Assembly (NCBI GenBank): GCA_900539375.1
Contig: UQBY01000019.1
Location: forward strand, 4,104-68,103
From: an uncultured Clostridium sp.
GTDB lineage: Bacteria > Bacillota > Clostridia > Clostridiales > Clostridiaceae
Direction of reading: 5' to 3'
Length of the DNA: 64,000 nt
Positions 8,362-17,379 of the stretch are shown here, piece by piece. Each line of letters begins with the position of its first letter. Positions within the stretch are counted from its first letter, which is position 1. The notes under the pieces were generated by a model. The model saw only the letters and a list, made by a program, of their open reading frames with translations. It did not search any database and was not told the origin of the DNA. Made by a program: the position numbers and the translations under genes.

Positions 8362-10428
8362 ATGGCAAGAAAATTTCCATTAGAGAAATTCCGTAACTTC
8401 GGAATAATGGCGCACATAGACGCAGGAAAAACTACTACTACTGAGCGTATACTATTCTATGCTGGTAAAACACATAAAATAGGTGAAACTCACACAGGTG
8501 AATCACAAATGGACTGGATGGCACAAGAAAAGGAAAGAGGTATAACAATTACTTCAGCAGCTACTGCTTGTGCATGGAAAGACCATGAATTAAATATTAT
8601 TGACACTCCAGGTCACGTAGACTTCACAGTAGAAGTTGAAAGATCACTAAGAGTTCTTGATGGAGCTGTTACTGTATTAGATGCTAAGAGCGGTGTTGAA
8701 CCTCAAACTGAAACAGTTTGGAGACAGGCAGACAAGTACAATGTACCAAGAATGATATATGTAAACAAAATGGATGCTACAGGTGCTGATTTCCTTAGAT
8801 GTGTAAACACAGTAAGAGATAGATTAAAGGCTAATGCAGTTCCAATACAACTTCCAATAGGAGCAGAAGATACATTTAAGGGTATGATTGATTTAATCAA
8901 GAATGTTGCAATAATGTATTATGATGACCTTGGTGTTGATATGAGAGAAGAAGAAATACCAGCTGACTTAAAAGATATGGCAGAAGAATACAGAGGAGCT
9001 ATGATAGAAGCTATAGCTGAAACTGATGAAGAATTAATGATGAAGTATCTTGAAGGTGAAGAAATCACTGAAGAAGAATTACACAAAGCATTAAGAAAAG
9101 CAACTATAGCTAATGAAATTTATCCATGTTTCTGTGGATCATCTTATAAGAATAAGGGTGTTCAACAAATGCTTGATGCTGTTGTTGAATATTTACCATC
9201 ACCATTAGATATTCCACCAGTTAAGGGAACTACATTAGATGGAGAAGAAGCTGAAAGAAAAGCATCAGATTCAGAACCAATGTCAGCATTAGCATTCAAG
9301 ATTGCTACTGACCCATTCGTTGGAAGACTTGCTTTCACTAGAATATATTCAGGTGTTATGCAAAGTGGTTCTTATGTTCTTAACTCAACTAAGGGTAAGA
9401 AGGAAAGAATCGGAAGACTTGTTAAGATGCATGCAAACCACAGAGAAGAAGTTGAATCTCTAGAAGCTGGTGAATTAGGAGCAATCATTGGATTAAAGAA
9501 CACTACAACTGGTGATACTTTATGTGCTGAAGAAGCTCCAATAGTACTTGAATCAATGGAATTCCCAGAACCAGTTATAAATGTTGCTATTGAGCCAAAG
9601 ACAAAAGCTGGTCAAGAAAAGATGGGCTTAGCATTAGCTAAACTTGCAGAAGAAGACCCAACATTTAAGACATATACTAATCAAGAAACTGGTCAAACAA
9701 TAATTGCAGGTATGGGAGAACTTCACCTAGAAATTATCGTTGATAGACTTCAAAGAGAATTTAAGGTTGAATGTAATGTTGGTGCACCTCAAGTTTCTTA
9801 CAAAGAAACAATAAGAAAGCCTGTTAAAGCAGAAGCTAAGTATGCTAAGCAATCAGGTGGTAAGGGACAATATGGTCACGCAGTAATCGAAATGGAACCA
9901 ACAGATGGAGAATATACATTTGAAAATGCAATCGTTGGAGGAGCTATTCCTAAGGAATACATACCAGCAATAGATGCAGGTATCCAAGAAGCAGCACTTT
10001 CAGGTATAATCGCTGGATACAATGTTATTAACTTCAAAGTTAAGTTAGTACATGGTTCTTACCATGAAGTCGATTCTTCTGAAATGGCATTTAAGATTGC
10101 TGGTTCTATGGCATTTAAGAATGCTATGGCAAAGGCAGATCCAGTATTACTTGAACCTATGATGAAAGTTGAAATAACAGTTCCTGAAGAATACATGGGA
10201 GATGTTATTGGAGATGTTAACTCAAGAAGAGGTAGAATGGAAGGTATGGAAGCTGTTAATGGTGCACAAATCATAAGAGCATTCGTTCCACTTGCAGAAA
10301 TGTTTGGATATGCTACTTCATTAAGATCAAGAACTCAAGGTAGAGGAGTTTACTCAATGGAATTTGATCACTATGAAGAAGTTCCAAAGAGCATACAAGA
10401 AAAAATAGCTGGTGAAAGAGCTAAGTAA
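8362..10428 (+). CDS. fusA: Elongation factor G
   Basis: EF-G is the GTPase that drives translocation of tRNA and mRNA through the ribosome. The ATG at 8362 follows GAGAGGAGGA and gives 688 residues, the usual length; an upstream in-frame start would place the ribosome binding site inside the gene. The P-loop AHIDAGKTTTTER, the switch region RGITITSAAT, the G3 motif DTPGHVDF and the G4 motif NKMD are all intact. Domain IV has the GKGQYGHAVIE stretch. It is a canonical single EF-G of the str operon. Confidence 0.97.
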   Translation: MARKFPLEKFRNFGIMAHIDAGKTTTTERILFYAGKTHKIGETHTGESQMDWMAQEKERGITITSAATACAWKDHELNIIDTPGHVDFTVEVERSLRVLDGAVTVLDAKSGVEPQTETVWRQADKYNVPRMIYVNKMDATGADFLRCVNTVRDRLKANAVPIQLPIGAEDTFKGMIDLIKNVAIMYYDDLGVDMREEEIPADLKDMAEEYRGAMIEAIAETDEELMMKYLEGEEITEEELHKALRKATIANEIYPCFCGSSYKNKGVQQMLDAVVEYLPSPLDIPPVKGTTLDGEEAERKASDSEPMSALAFKIATDPFVGRLAFTRIYSGVMQSGSYVLNSTKGKKERIGRLVKMHANHREEVESLEAGELGAIIGLKNTTTGDTLCAEEAPIVLESMEFPEPVINVAIEPKTKAGQEKMGLALAKLAEEDPTFKTYTNQETGQTIIAGMGELHLEIIVDRLQREFKVECNVGAPQVSYKETIRKPVKAEAKYAKQSGGKGQYGHAVIEMEPTDGEYTFENAIVGGAIPKEYIPAIDAGIQEAALSGIIAGYNVINFKVKLVHGSYHEVDSSEMAFKIAGSMAFKNAMAKADPVLLEPMMKVEITVPEEYMGDVIGDVNSRRGRMEGMEAVNGAQIIRAFVPLAEMFGYATSLRSRTQGRGVYSMEFDHYEEVPKSIQEKIAGERAK

Positions 10429-10440
10429 ATTTAAATAAAT

Positions 10441-10475
10441 TAATACATACAATAGAATTTCTATTGTATGTATTA
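10441..10475 (+). terminator. 16-bp perfect stem between fusA and tuf
   Basis: Bases 10441-10456 pair perfectly with 10460-10475 around a three-base ATT loop. The following bases are AT-rich (TATATCTTATAAAA) rather than a pure T run. It lies 13 bases after the fusA stop, so a terminator or mRNA 3' stabiliser ending the str transcript is likely, possibly with partial read-through into tuf. Confidence 0.6.
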
Positions 10476-10583
10476 TATATCTTATAAAAAATAAGTTAAT
10501 AAAAGTAGATATTAAAGAATTTATAGGTTATAATATTGAAGAACAATTCTTTGAATTATTTACTATTAAAGGAGGATTTAACA

Positions 10584-11777
10584 ATGGCAAAGGAAAAATT
10601 TGAAAGAAATAAGCCACACGTAAACATTGGAACAATAGGACACGTAGACCACGGTAAGACAACATTAACAGCAGCAATAACAACAGTATTAGCAAACAAG
10701 GGATATGCTCAAGCTTTTGACTATGCATCAATAGATAAGGCACCAGAAGAAAAAGAAAGAGGAATCACAATCAACACATCTCACGTTGAATATGAAACAG
10801 ACAACAGACACTATGCACACGTTGACTGTCCAGGACACGCTGACTATGTTAAGAACATGATAACAGGAGCAGCACAAATGGATGGAGCAATCTTAGTTGT
10901 ATCAGCAGCAGATGGTCCAATGCCACAAACAAGAGAACATATCTTACTTGCATCAAGAGTAGGAGTTGACTATATAGTAGTATTCTTAAATAAGGCAGAT
11001 ATGGTAGACGATCCAGAATTATTAGAATTAGTAGAAATGGAAGTTAGAGAATTATTAAATGAATATAACTTCCCAGGAGATGACGTTCCAGTAATAGTAG
11101 GATCAGCATTAAAAGCATTAGAAAACCCAACAGATCCAGAAGCAACAAAATGTATCTTAGACTTAATGGATGCAGTAGATAGCTACATTCCAACACCAGA
11201 AAGAGCAACAGATAAAGATTTCTTAATGCCAGTAGAAGATGTATTCACAATAACAGGTAGAGGAACAGTTGCAACAGGAAGAGTTGAAAGAGGAGTACTT
11301 CACGTAGGAGACGAAGTAGAAATTGTAGGATTAAGTGAAGAAAAGAAGAAGACAGTAGTAACAGGAATAGAAATGTTCAGAAAGTTACTAGATGAAGCAC
11401 AAGCAGGAGATAACATAGGAGCTTTATTAAGAGGTATCCAAAGAACAGACATCGAAAGAGGTCAAGTAATAGCAAAACCAGGATCAGTACATCCACACAA
11501 GAAGTTCGTAGGTCAAGTATACGTACTTAAGAAAGAAGAAGGAGGAAGACACACTCCATTCTTTGATGGATACAGACCACAATTCTACTTCAGAACAACA
11601 GACGTTACAGGAACAATCAAATTACCAGAAGGAATGGAAATGGTTATGCCTGGAGACCACATAGATATGAATGTTGAATTAATAACAGAAGTAGCTATGG
11701 ATGAAGGATTAAGATTCGCTATAAGAGAAGGCGGAAGAACAGTAGGTTCAGGTGTTGTTACTAAGATAATAGAATAA
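10584..11777 (+). CDS. tuf: Elongation factor Tu
   Basis: EF-Tu delivers aminoacyl-tRNA to the ribosome as a GTP complex. The ATG at 10584 follows AAAGGAGGA and gives 397 residues. The G motifs GHVDHGKTT, DCPGHADYVKNM and NKADM are intact, and the C-terminus VGSGVVTKI is normal. Two-fold codons here favour C endings (AAC, CAC, GAC) more than in neighbouring genes, as expected for the most highly expressed protein. A TATAAT-like -10 lies near 10529 but I see no convincing -35. A strong terminator follows. Confidence 0.98.
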   Translation: MAKEKFERNKPHVNIGTIGHVDHGKTTLTAAITTVLANKGYAQAFDYASIDKAPEEKERGITINTSHVEYETDNRHYAHVDCPGHADYVKNMITGAAQMDGAILVVSAADGPMPQTREHILLASRVGVDYIVVFLNKADMVDDPELLELVEMEVRELLNEYNFPGDDVPVIVGSALKALENPTDPEATKCILDLMDAVDSYIPTPERATDKDFLMPVEDVFTITGRGTVATGRVERGVLHVGDEVEIVGLSEEKKKTVVTGIEMFRKLLDEAQAGDNIGALLRGIQRTDIERGQVIAKPGSVHPHKKFVGQVYVLKKEEGGRHTPFFDGYRPQFYFRTTDVTGTIKLPEGMEMVMPGDHIDMNVELITEVAMDEGLRFAIREGGRTVGSGVVTKIIE

Positions 11778-11787
11778 TTTATTTTTA

Positions 11788-11828
11788 GAAGTTCTTTTCT
11801 TAAAAAAGAAGAGAACTTCTTTTTTTTT
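11788..11828 (+). terminator. Strong intrinsic terminator after tuf
   Basis: A 14-base stem (GAAGTTCTTTTCTT with its complement, short A-rich loop) is followed by nine T. It separates the tuf unit from the S10 cluster. Confidence 0.92.
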
Positions 11829-11848
11829 AGAAAAATTATAAAAAATAG

Positions 11849-11877
11849 TTGAAAAAAATATTAATAGCATATAAAAT
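11849..11877 (+). promoter_or_regulatory. Upstream promoter of the S10 cluster (P1)
   Basis: TTGAAA at 11849 and TAAAAT at 11872 are separated by 17 bases. It is the first of two tandem promoters before rpsJ. Confidence 0.55.
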
Positions 11878-11942
11878 AAGAAAAGCGAAAACTTTATTAT
11901 GTTATTAGGTATAAAAAAATTTTTATTATGATGAAAAAAAAC

Positions 11943-11971
11943 TTGAAAATAATAAAAAAGAATAGTATACT
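11943..11971 (+). promoter_or_regulatory. Proximal promoter of the S10 cluster (P2)
   Basis: TTGAAA at 11943 and TATACT at 11966 have a 17-base spacer. Transcription from about 11978 would begin just before the structured leader. Confidence 0.65.
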
Positions 11972-11977
11972 AAAATA

Positions 11978-12173
11978 GTTGCAGAGCAAACAGCGATGAA
12001 TTAAGAGGTTGCCGGACTTCCGGGTTATTCTTAATGAGTATGTTAGGGTCTAGAACCCAACGACAGGTGTTCTATAATTATGTTAATGGGAAAGAAACGC
12101 CAGGCACGGTTTATAGAATATTGGCTGTTGTGCGTTAGAAGTAAAGCGTACATGAAAAGGAGGGAAATTTAAG
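11978..12173 (+). ncRNA. Structured mRNA leader of the S10 operon
   Basis: About 195 bases between promoter P2 and rpsJ are much richer in G and C than the surrounding intergenic DNA and fold into nested helices. An outer stem AACAGC/GCTGTT (11989-11994 with 12124-12129) closes a junction. Inside are ATTAAGA/TCTTAAT (12000-12006 with 12029-12035), capped by CCGGA/TCCGG, a GTTAGGGT/ACCCAAC hairpin near 12042-12062, and TTCTATAA/TTATAGAA (12070-12077 with 12111-12118). A further seven-pair stem lies at 12130-12153, just before AAAAGGAGGG. In E. coli the S10 operon leader is the target of L4; a comparable autoregulatory role here is inference. Confidence 0.65.
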
Positions 12174-12482
12174 ATGTCAAAACAAAAAATAAGAATCAGA
12201 TTAAAGGCTTTTGATCACACTATATTAGATCAATCTGCTGAAAAAATCGTAGAAACTGCTAAAACAACAGGAGCTAAGGTGGCAGGTCCAGTACCACTAC
12301 CAACAGAGAAAGATGTTGTTACAATATTAAGAGCAGTTCATAAGTATAAAGATTCTAGAGAACAGTTCGAAATAAGAACTCATAAGAGATTAATCGATAT
12401 AGTTAATCCATCACCAAAAACTGTTGATGCATTAATGAGATTAAATCTACCAGCTGGAGTAGATATTGAAATTAAACTTTAA
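12174..12482 (+). CDS. rpsJ: 30S ribosomal protein S10
   Basis: S10 is part of the 30S head and, with NusB, of antitermination complexes. The 102 residues start MSKQKIRIRLKAFDH and contain the conserved loop region near VAGPVPLPT. AGGAGGG precedes the ATG. It opens the 31-gene S10-spc-alpha cluster that runs to rplQ without a strong terminator, behind two promoters and a folded leader. Confidence 0.97.
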   Translation: MSKQKIRIRLKAFDHTILDQSAEKIVETAKTTGAKVAGPVPLPTEKDVVTILRAVHKYKDSREQFEIRTHKRLIDIVNPSPKTVDALMRLNLPAGVDIEIKL

Positions 12483-12558
12483 TATCAATATAAAGAAAAG
12501 ACATGAACTATTATGATTGTTTAACAATCCGCTAATTAGTTTGGGAGGTGTAAGTAAA

Positions 12559-13188
12559 ATGAAAAAAGCTATCATAGGTAAGAAGATAGGAATGACTCAA
12601 ATATTTGATGAAAATGGTAAAATAGTTCCTGTAACAGTAGTAGAAGCAGGACCTTGCGTTGTTACTCAAAAGAAAACAGTTGAAAAAGAAGGTTATGATG
12701 CTATACAAGTTGGTTTTGGAGAAGTAAGAGAAAAGTTACTTAACAAGCCAGCAAAGGGACATTTTGCTAAGGCAGGAGTTTCATTAAGAAGAACTCTTAA
12801 GGAATTTAGATTAGAAGATGTAAGTGCATACGAAGTAGGTCAAGAAATAAAGGCTGACGTATTTGCAGTAGGAGATAAAGTAGATGTATCAGGTGTTTCT
12901 AAGGGTAAGGGATACCAAGGTGTAATTAAGAGATGGAATGCTCAAAGAGGACCAATGTCACACGGTTCTAAGTTCCACAGAGCACCAGGTTCTATGGGAG
13001 CATCTTCAGATCCATCAAGAACATTTAAGAATAAACATATGCCAGGACATATGGGAGCTGTTAATAAGACAGTTTTAAACTTAGAAGTTGTTAAAGTTAT
13101 AGCTGAAAAGAACTTAATACTAATAAAGGGTGGAATCCCAGGACCTAACAAGGGTACAGTAGTAATAAGAAATACAGTTAAGGCTTAA
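12559..13188 (+). CDS. rplC: 50S ribosomal protein L3
   Basis: L3 is an early assembly protein of the 50S whose extension reaches the peptidyl transferase centre. The ATG at 12559 follows GGGAGGTG and gives 209 residues starting MKKAIIGKKIGMTQ, the typical L3 N-terminus; the 14 codons upstream in frame are not L3-like. The central glycine-rich loop (SHGSKFHR, PGSMGASS) that approaches the catalytic centre is intact. It is second in the S10 cluster. Confidence 0.96.
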   Translation: MKKAIIGKKIGMTQIFDENGKIVPVTVVEAGPCVVTQKKTVEKEGYDAIQVGFGEVREKLLNKPAKGHFAKAGVSLRRTLKEFRLEDVSAYEVGQEIKADVFAVGDKVDVSGVSKGKGYQGVIKRWNAQRGPMSHGSKFHRAPGSMGASSDPSRTFKNKHMPGHMGAVNKTVLNLEVVKVIAEKNLILIKGGIPGPNKGTVVIRNTVKA

Positions 13189-13213
13189 TCATTGTAAGAA
13201 AGGAGGAAGCAGG

Positions 13214-13834
13214 ATGCCTACAGTAGGTTTATTTAATAAAGAAGCAAACAAGGTTGGAGATATCGAATTAAATGAAAATATCTTCGCTGTTGAAGTAAAT
13301 GAAAGTGCTATGCATCAAGTAGTTGTTGCATTATTAGCAAATAAAAGACAAGGAACTCAATCAGCTAAGACAAGAGCTGAAGTTAGAGGAGGCGGAATAA
13401 AGCCTTGGAGACAAAAGGGAACTGGTAGAGCAAGACAAGGTTCAATCAGAGCACCTCAATGGATAAAGGGTGGTATAGTTTTTGCACCAAAGCCAAGAGA
13501 TTACAGAATGTCTATACCAAAGAGCATGAAGAGAGTTGCTATGAAGTCTGCTTTAACAAGCAAAGTTCAAGCTGGAGAATTTATAGTTGTTGATAACTTA
13601 GATTTCGAAGCTATAAAGACTAAGCAAGTAGCAACAATGGTTAATGCATTTGAAGCTAAAAAAGCATTAATAATAACAGCTGAATCTAATGAAATAGTTT
13701 ATAAATCAGCTAGAAATATAGAAGGAGTTAATGTAATTCCTGCAAACAACATCAATGTTTATGATTTATTAAAGAGTGGAAAAGTGATCATAACTAAAGA
13801 TGCTGTATCAAAAATTGAGGAGGTGTACGCATAA
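13214..13834 (+). CDS. rplD: 50S ribosomal protein L4
   Basis: L4 lines the nascent peptide exit tunnel; in E. coli it also binds the S10 leader to regulate the operon. It has 206 residues. The tunnel loop (RGGGIKPWRQKGTGRARQGS) shows the normal residues, with no change suggesting macrolide resistance. AAAGGAGG precedes the ATG. Its last base overlaps the first base of rplW, indicating translational coupling. Confidence 0.96.
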   Translation: MPTVGLFNKEANKVGDIELNENIFAVEVNESAMHQVVVALLANKRQGTQSAKTRAEVRGGGIKPWRQKGTGRARQGSIRAPQWIKGGIVFAPKPRDYRMSIPKSMKRVAMKSALTSKVQAGEFIVVDNLDFEAIKTKQVATMVNAFEAKKALIITAESNEIVYKSARNIEGVNVIPANNINVYDLLKSGKVIITKDAVSKIEEVYA

Positions 13835-14130
13835 TGAAAATGACAAGCTATGATATAATAAGAAAGCCTGTTATTACTGAAAAAACTATGAATGACATGG
13901 CTCAAAACAAATACACTTTCATAGTTGATATCAATTCAAACAAATCTCAAATAAAGAGAGCTGTTGAAGAAGTTTTCGGAGTTAAAGTTGCTAATGTTCA
14001 AACATTAAGAACTATGGGAAAAACTAAGAGAATGGGCGTACATGTAGGAAAAAGAGCAGACTATAAAAAGGCTATAATTACTTTAGCTGAAGATAGTAAA
14101 GCAATAGAGTTCTTTGAAGGACTACAATAA
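13834..14130 (+). CDS. rplW: 50S ribosomal protein L23
   Basis: L23 lies at the tunnel exit and is the docking site for trigger factor and signal recognition particle. It has 98 residues with the IIRKPVITEKTM opening. The start overlaps the rplD stop (TAATG), and GAGGAGGTG lies inside the end of rplD, so the two are coupled. A second ATG six bases downstream could also be used. Confidence 0.95.
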   Translation: MKMTSYDIIRKPVITEKTMNDMAQNKYTFIVDINSNKSQIKRAVEEVFGVKVANVQTLRTMGKTKRMGVHVGKRADYKKAIITLAEDSKAIEFFEGLQ

Positions 14131-14192
14131 TATAAAAGGTGAGTTATTGGTAAGTTAATACCAGATAAGCTGTAAGAAGGAGGAAAAGTAAA

Positions 14193-15026
14193 ATGGCAGT
14201 TAAGAAGTTTAGACCAACTACCCCTTCAAGAAGAGAAATGACTATGGCAACATTTGAAGAAATAACTACTAATGTTCCAGAAAAATCACTTCTTGTTTCT
14301 TTAAGCAAGAATGCGGGTAGAAATGCACAAGGTAAGATAACTGTAAGACATCGTGGCGGTGGAGCTAAGAGAAAATATAGAGTTATCGATTTTAAGAGAA
14401 ATAAGGATGGAGTTGTAGGAACAGTTGCTACAATAGAATACGATCCAAACAGAACAGCATATATTGCACTTGTTGTTTATGCTGATGGAGAAAAGAGATA
14501 TATATTAGCTCCAGCTGGATTAAAGGTAGGAGATAAGGTTGAATCTGGAGCAAATGCAGATATAAAACCAGGAAATGCTCTTCCATTAAAGAACATACCA
14601 ATAGGTACAGTTGTTCATAATGTTGAATTACAAGTTGGAAAAGGTGGCCAATTAGTTAGAAGTGCTGGTTCATCAGCTCAATTAATGGCTAAAGAAGGAA
14701 ACTATGCAACATTAAGATTACCTTCTGGAGAAATGAGATATGTAAGAATCGAATGTAGAGCTACAGTAGGAACAGTTTCAAATGCTACTAACGATATCAT
14801 CAATTTAGGTAAAGCTGGTAGAAAGAGACATATGGGATGGAGACCAACTGTAAGAGGTTCTGTAATGAACCCTAACGATCACCCTCATGGTGGTGGTGAA
14901 GGTAAGTCACCAGTAGGTAGACCAAGTCCAGTTACTCCATGGGGTAAACCAGCTCTTGGATACAAAACTAGAAAGAATAAGAAATATTCAGATAGATTCA
15001 TTATTAAGAGAAGAAATGATAAGTAG
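14193..15026 (+). CDS. rplB: 50S ribosomal protein L2
   Basis: L2 is needed for joining of subunits and for peptidyl transferase function. It has 277 residues with RHRGGGAKRKYR and the C-terminal MNPNDHPHGGGEG loop containing the histidine conserved in all L2 proteins. AAGGAGGA precedes the ATG after a 62-base spacer. Confidence 0.97.
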   Translation: MAVKKFRPTTPSRREMTMATFEEITTNVPEKSLLVSLSKNAGRNAQGKITVRHRGGGAKRKYRVIDFKRNKDGVVGTVATIEYDPNRTAYIALVVYADGEKRYILAPAGLKVGDKVESGANADIKPGNALPLKNIPIGTVVHNVELQVGKGGQLVRSAGSSAQLMAKEGNYATLRLPSGEMRYVRIECRATVGTVSNATNDIINLGKAGRKRHMGWRPTVRGSVMNPNDHPHGGGEGKSPVGRPSPVTPWGKPALGYKTRKNKKYSDRFIIKRRNDK

Positions 15027-15092
15027 AATGAAGGGAATACTTATTCTCTTCAAGGCTTATCAGCCTAATGTTTAAGAAGGGAGGCAATATTA

Positions 15093-15368
15093 GTGAGTAG
15101 ATCAATTAAAAAGGGACCTTTCGTCCACAAAGGACTTTTAAAGAAAATAGAAGAAATGAATGCAGCTGGAGAAAAGAAGGTTGTTAAAACTTGGTCAAGA
15201 AGTTCAACAATTTTCCCACAAATGATAGGTCATACTATAGCTGTTCATGATGGAAGAAAGCACGTTCCAGTTTATATATCAGAAGATATGGTTGGACACA
15301 AACTTGGAGAGTTTGCGTTAACAAGAACTTACAGAGGACATATCGTAGATAAAAAATTAAAGAAGTAG
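15093..15368 (+). CDS. rpsS: 30S ribosomal protein S19
   Basis: S19 binds 16S rRNA in the 30S head next to S13. The 91 residues begin SRSIKKGPFVHKGLLKK. The start is GTG after AAGGGAGG; no upstream ATG is in frame near it. Motifs WSRSSTIFPQMIG and GHKLGEFALTRTYRGH are standard. Confidence 0.96.
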   Translation: MSRSIKKGPFVHKGLLKKIEEMNAAGEKKVVKTWSRSSTIFPQMIGHTIAVHDGRKHVPVYISEDMVGHKLGEFALTRTYRGHIVDKKLKK

Positions 15369-15392
15369 TTAGTCAAGGAAGGAGGAACATAA

Positions 15393-15728
15393 ATGGAAGC
15401 TAGAGCTATAGCTAAGTATATAAGAATGTCTCCTATAAAAGTTGGAGTAGTTCTTAATTTAATAAAAGGAAAAAGTGTTAAAGAAGCTTCTGCTATTTTA
15501 CAATATACTCCAAGAGAAGCAGCAGTAGTAATTAATAAGGTTTTAAATTCAGCTGTTGCAAATGCAGAAAATAACTTTGCTCTTGATACTGATAAATTAT
15601 ATGTATCTGAAGCTTATGTTGGTCAAGGTCCAACATTAAAGAGATTCAGACCAATGGACCACGGAAAAGCATTTAAAATTCTTAAGAAAACAAGTCACAT
15701 AACAGTGGTTGTTAAAGAAAGAGAATAG
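15393..15728 (+). CDS. rplV: 50S ribosomal protein L22
   Basis: L22 forms the narrow part of the exit tunnel with L4. It has 111 residues; the tunnel hairpin near residues 80-97 reads VGQGPTLKRFRPMDHGKA, without the deletions or insertions known from macrolide-resistant strains. GGAGGA precedes the ATG, 24 bases after rpsS. Confidence 0.95.
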   Translation: MEARAIAKYIRMSPIKVGVVLNLIKGKSVKEASAILQYTPREAAVVINKVLNSAVANAENNFALDTDKLYVSEAYVGQGPTLKRFRPMDHGKAFKILKKTSHITVVVKERE

Positions 15729-15744
15729 AAGGAGGGAAATATAA

Positions 15745-16413
15745 GTGGGTCAAAAAGTACATCCTCATGGACTTAGAGTCGGCGTTATTAAAGAATGGGA
15801 TGCAAAATGGTTTGCTAACAAAAAAGATTTCGCTGATAATCTAGTTGAAGATAACAAGATAAGAGAATTTGTTAAAAAAGAACTTTACTCAGCTGGTATT
15901 TCAAAGATTGAAATAGAAAGAGCAGCAAAGAGAGTTAAATTAAATATTTATACTGCAAAACCAGGTGTAGTTATAGGAAAAGGTGGTTCAGGAATTGAAG
16001 CACTAAAAGCTAAAGTAATGAAGCTTGTAAATGGTAAGAATGTTTTAATAAACATAGTTGAAGTAAAAAATGCTGAATCAGATGCTCAATTAATGGCAGA
16101 AAACATTGCTGAACAATTAGAAAAGAGAGTATCTTTTAGAAGAGCAATGAAACAAAGTATACAAAGAGCAATGAAACACGGAGTAAAAGGTGTTAAGACA
16201 GCATGTTCTGGAAGATTAGGTGGAGCTGAAATAGCTAGAACAGAACAATATCATGAAGGAACAATTCCACTACAAACATTAAGAGCTGATATAGATTATG
16301 GATTTGCTGAAGCAGATACAACATATGGAAAAATCGGAGTTAAGGTTTGGGTTTATAATGGAGAAGTACTTCCAACTAAGAAAGTTGAAAGTGAAGAAAA
16401 GATTGAAGCATAA
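15745..16413 (+). CDS. rpsC: 30S ribosomal protein S3
   Basis: S3 lies at the mRNA entry channel and has helicase function with S4 and S5. It has 222 residues, a GTG start after AAGGAGGG, the MGQKVHPHGLRVGV opening and a KH domain with the PGVVIGKGGSGIE loop. The C-terminal region is normal. Confidence 0.96.
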   Translation: MGQKVHPHGLRVGVIKEWDAKWFANKKDFADNLVEDNKIREFVKKELYSAGISKIEIERAAKRVKLNIYTAKPGVVIGKGGSGIEALKAKVMKLVNGKNVLINIVEVKNAESDAQLMAENIAEQLEKRVSFRRAMKQSIQRAMKHGVKGVKTACSGRLGGAEIARTEQYHEGTIPLQTLRADIDYGFAEADTTYGKIGVKVWVYNGEVLPTKKVESEEKIEA

Positions 16414-16431
16414 GAAAGGAGGAAAAAGATC

Positions 16432-16866
16432 ATGTTAATGCCTAAAAGAGTAAAGCATCGTAAGGTACAACGTGGCAGAATGAAGGGTAAGGCTTTAAGA
16501 GGAAATTTCTTAGCATATGGAGATTTTGGTATTCAAGCTACTACTTGTGGTTGGATTACAAGTAATCAAATAGAAGCCTCAAGAATTGCTATAAATAGAT
16601 ATATTAAAAGAGGAGGAAAACTTTGGATAAAGATTTTCCCAGATAAACCAGTAACAGAAAAGCCAGCTGGAACAAGAATGGGTTCTGGTAAAGGTTCACC
16701 AGAATACTGGGTAGCAGTAGTAAAGCCAGGTAGAGTATTATTTGAATTATCAGGAGTTAGCGAAGAAACTGCAAGAGAAGCAATGAGACTTGCATCACAC
16801 AAACTTCCTATAAAGACAAAGTTTGTTACAAGAAAAGATTTTGAGGAAATGGGTGGTGAAGAATAA
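16432..16866 (+). CDS. rplP: 50S ribosomal protein L16
   Basis: L16 helps position tRNA in the A site. It has 144 residues, opening MPKRVKHRKVQRGRMKG after a short ML. The conserved loop with RMGSGKG near residue 82 is present. Its stop codon overlaps the start of rpmC (TAATG), so the two are translationally coupled. Confidence 0.96.
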   Translation: MLMPKRVKHRKVQRGRMKGKALRGNFLAYGDFGIQATTCGWITSNQIEASRIAINRYIKRGGKLWIKIFPDKPVTEKPAGTRMGSGKGSPEYWVAVVKPGRVLFELSGVSEETAREAMRLASHKLPIKTKFVTRKDFEEMGGEE

Positions 16867-17075
16867 TGAAGGCTAGAGAGTTAAAAGAGTTAAGAGGTGC
16901 TAATCCTCAAGATTTAAATGCAAAGTTAGGAGATCTTAAAGCTGAATTATTCAACTTAAGATTCCAATTAGCTACAGGACAATTAGAAAATCCAATAAGA
17001 ATAAGAGAAGTAAAGAAATCTATAGCCCAAATAAAAACCATCTTAAGAGAAGAAGAGTTAAGGGTTCAACAGTAA
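16866..17075 (+). CDS. rpmC: 50S ribosomal protein L29
   Basis: L29 sits at the tunnel exit next to L23. It has 69 residues, mostly two helices (KARELKELRGANPQDLNAK, then a basic helix with RIREVKKSIAQIKT). It starts on the last base of the rplP stop and has GGGTGGTGAAG upstream inside rplP. Confidence 0.94.
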   Translation: MKARELKELRGANPQDLNAKLGDLKAELFNLRFQLATGQLENPIRIREVKKSIAQIKTILREEELRVQQ

Positions 17076-17097
17076 ATCTGGAAGGAGGTATTCCCTA

Positions 17098-17352
17098 ATG
17101 GAAAGAGGACTAAGAAAAAAGAAAATCGGTAGAGTTGTTTCTGATAAAATGGATAAGACTATCGTAGTCGCTGTTGAAACTAAGGTTAGACATCCATTAT
17201 ATGGAAAGACAGTTAACAGAACTACAAAGTTTAAAGCTCATGATGAAAACAATGAAGCAAAAATAAATGATAGAGTATTAATAATGGAAACTAGACCATT
17301 ATCTAAAGATAAGAGATGGAGACTTGTTGAAATAGTTGAAAAAGCAAAATAG
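17098..17352 (+). CDS. rpsQ: 30S ribosomal protein S17
   Basis: S17 is a primary 16S-binding protein with an OB fold. It has 84 residues with the signature KIGRVVSDKMDKTIVV and the loop RPLSKDKRWRLVEI. GGAAGGAGG lies before the ATG. Confidence 0.95.
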   Translation: MERGLRKKKIGRVVSDKMDKTIVVAVETKVRHPLYGKTVNRTTKFKAHDENNEAKINDRVLIMETRPLSKDKRWRLVEIVEKAK

Positions 17353-17379
17353 CTTGAAAACTGAAAGGAGGATAATTCG

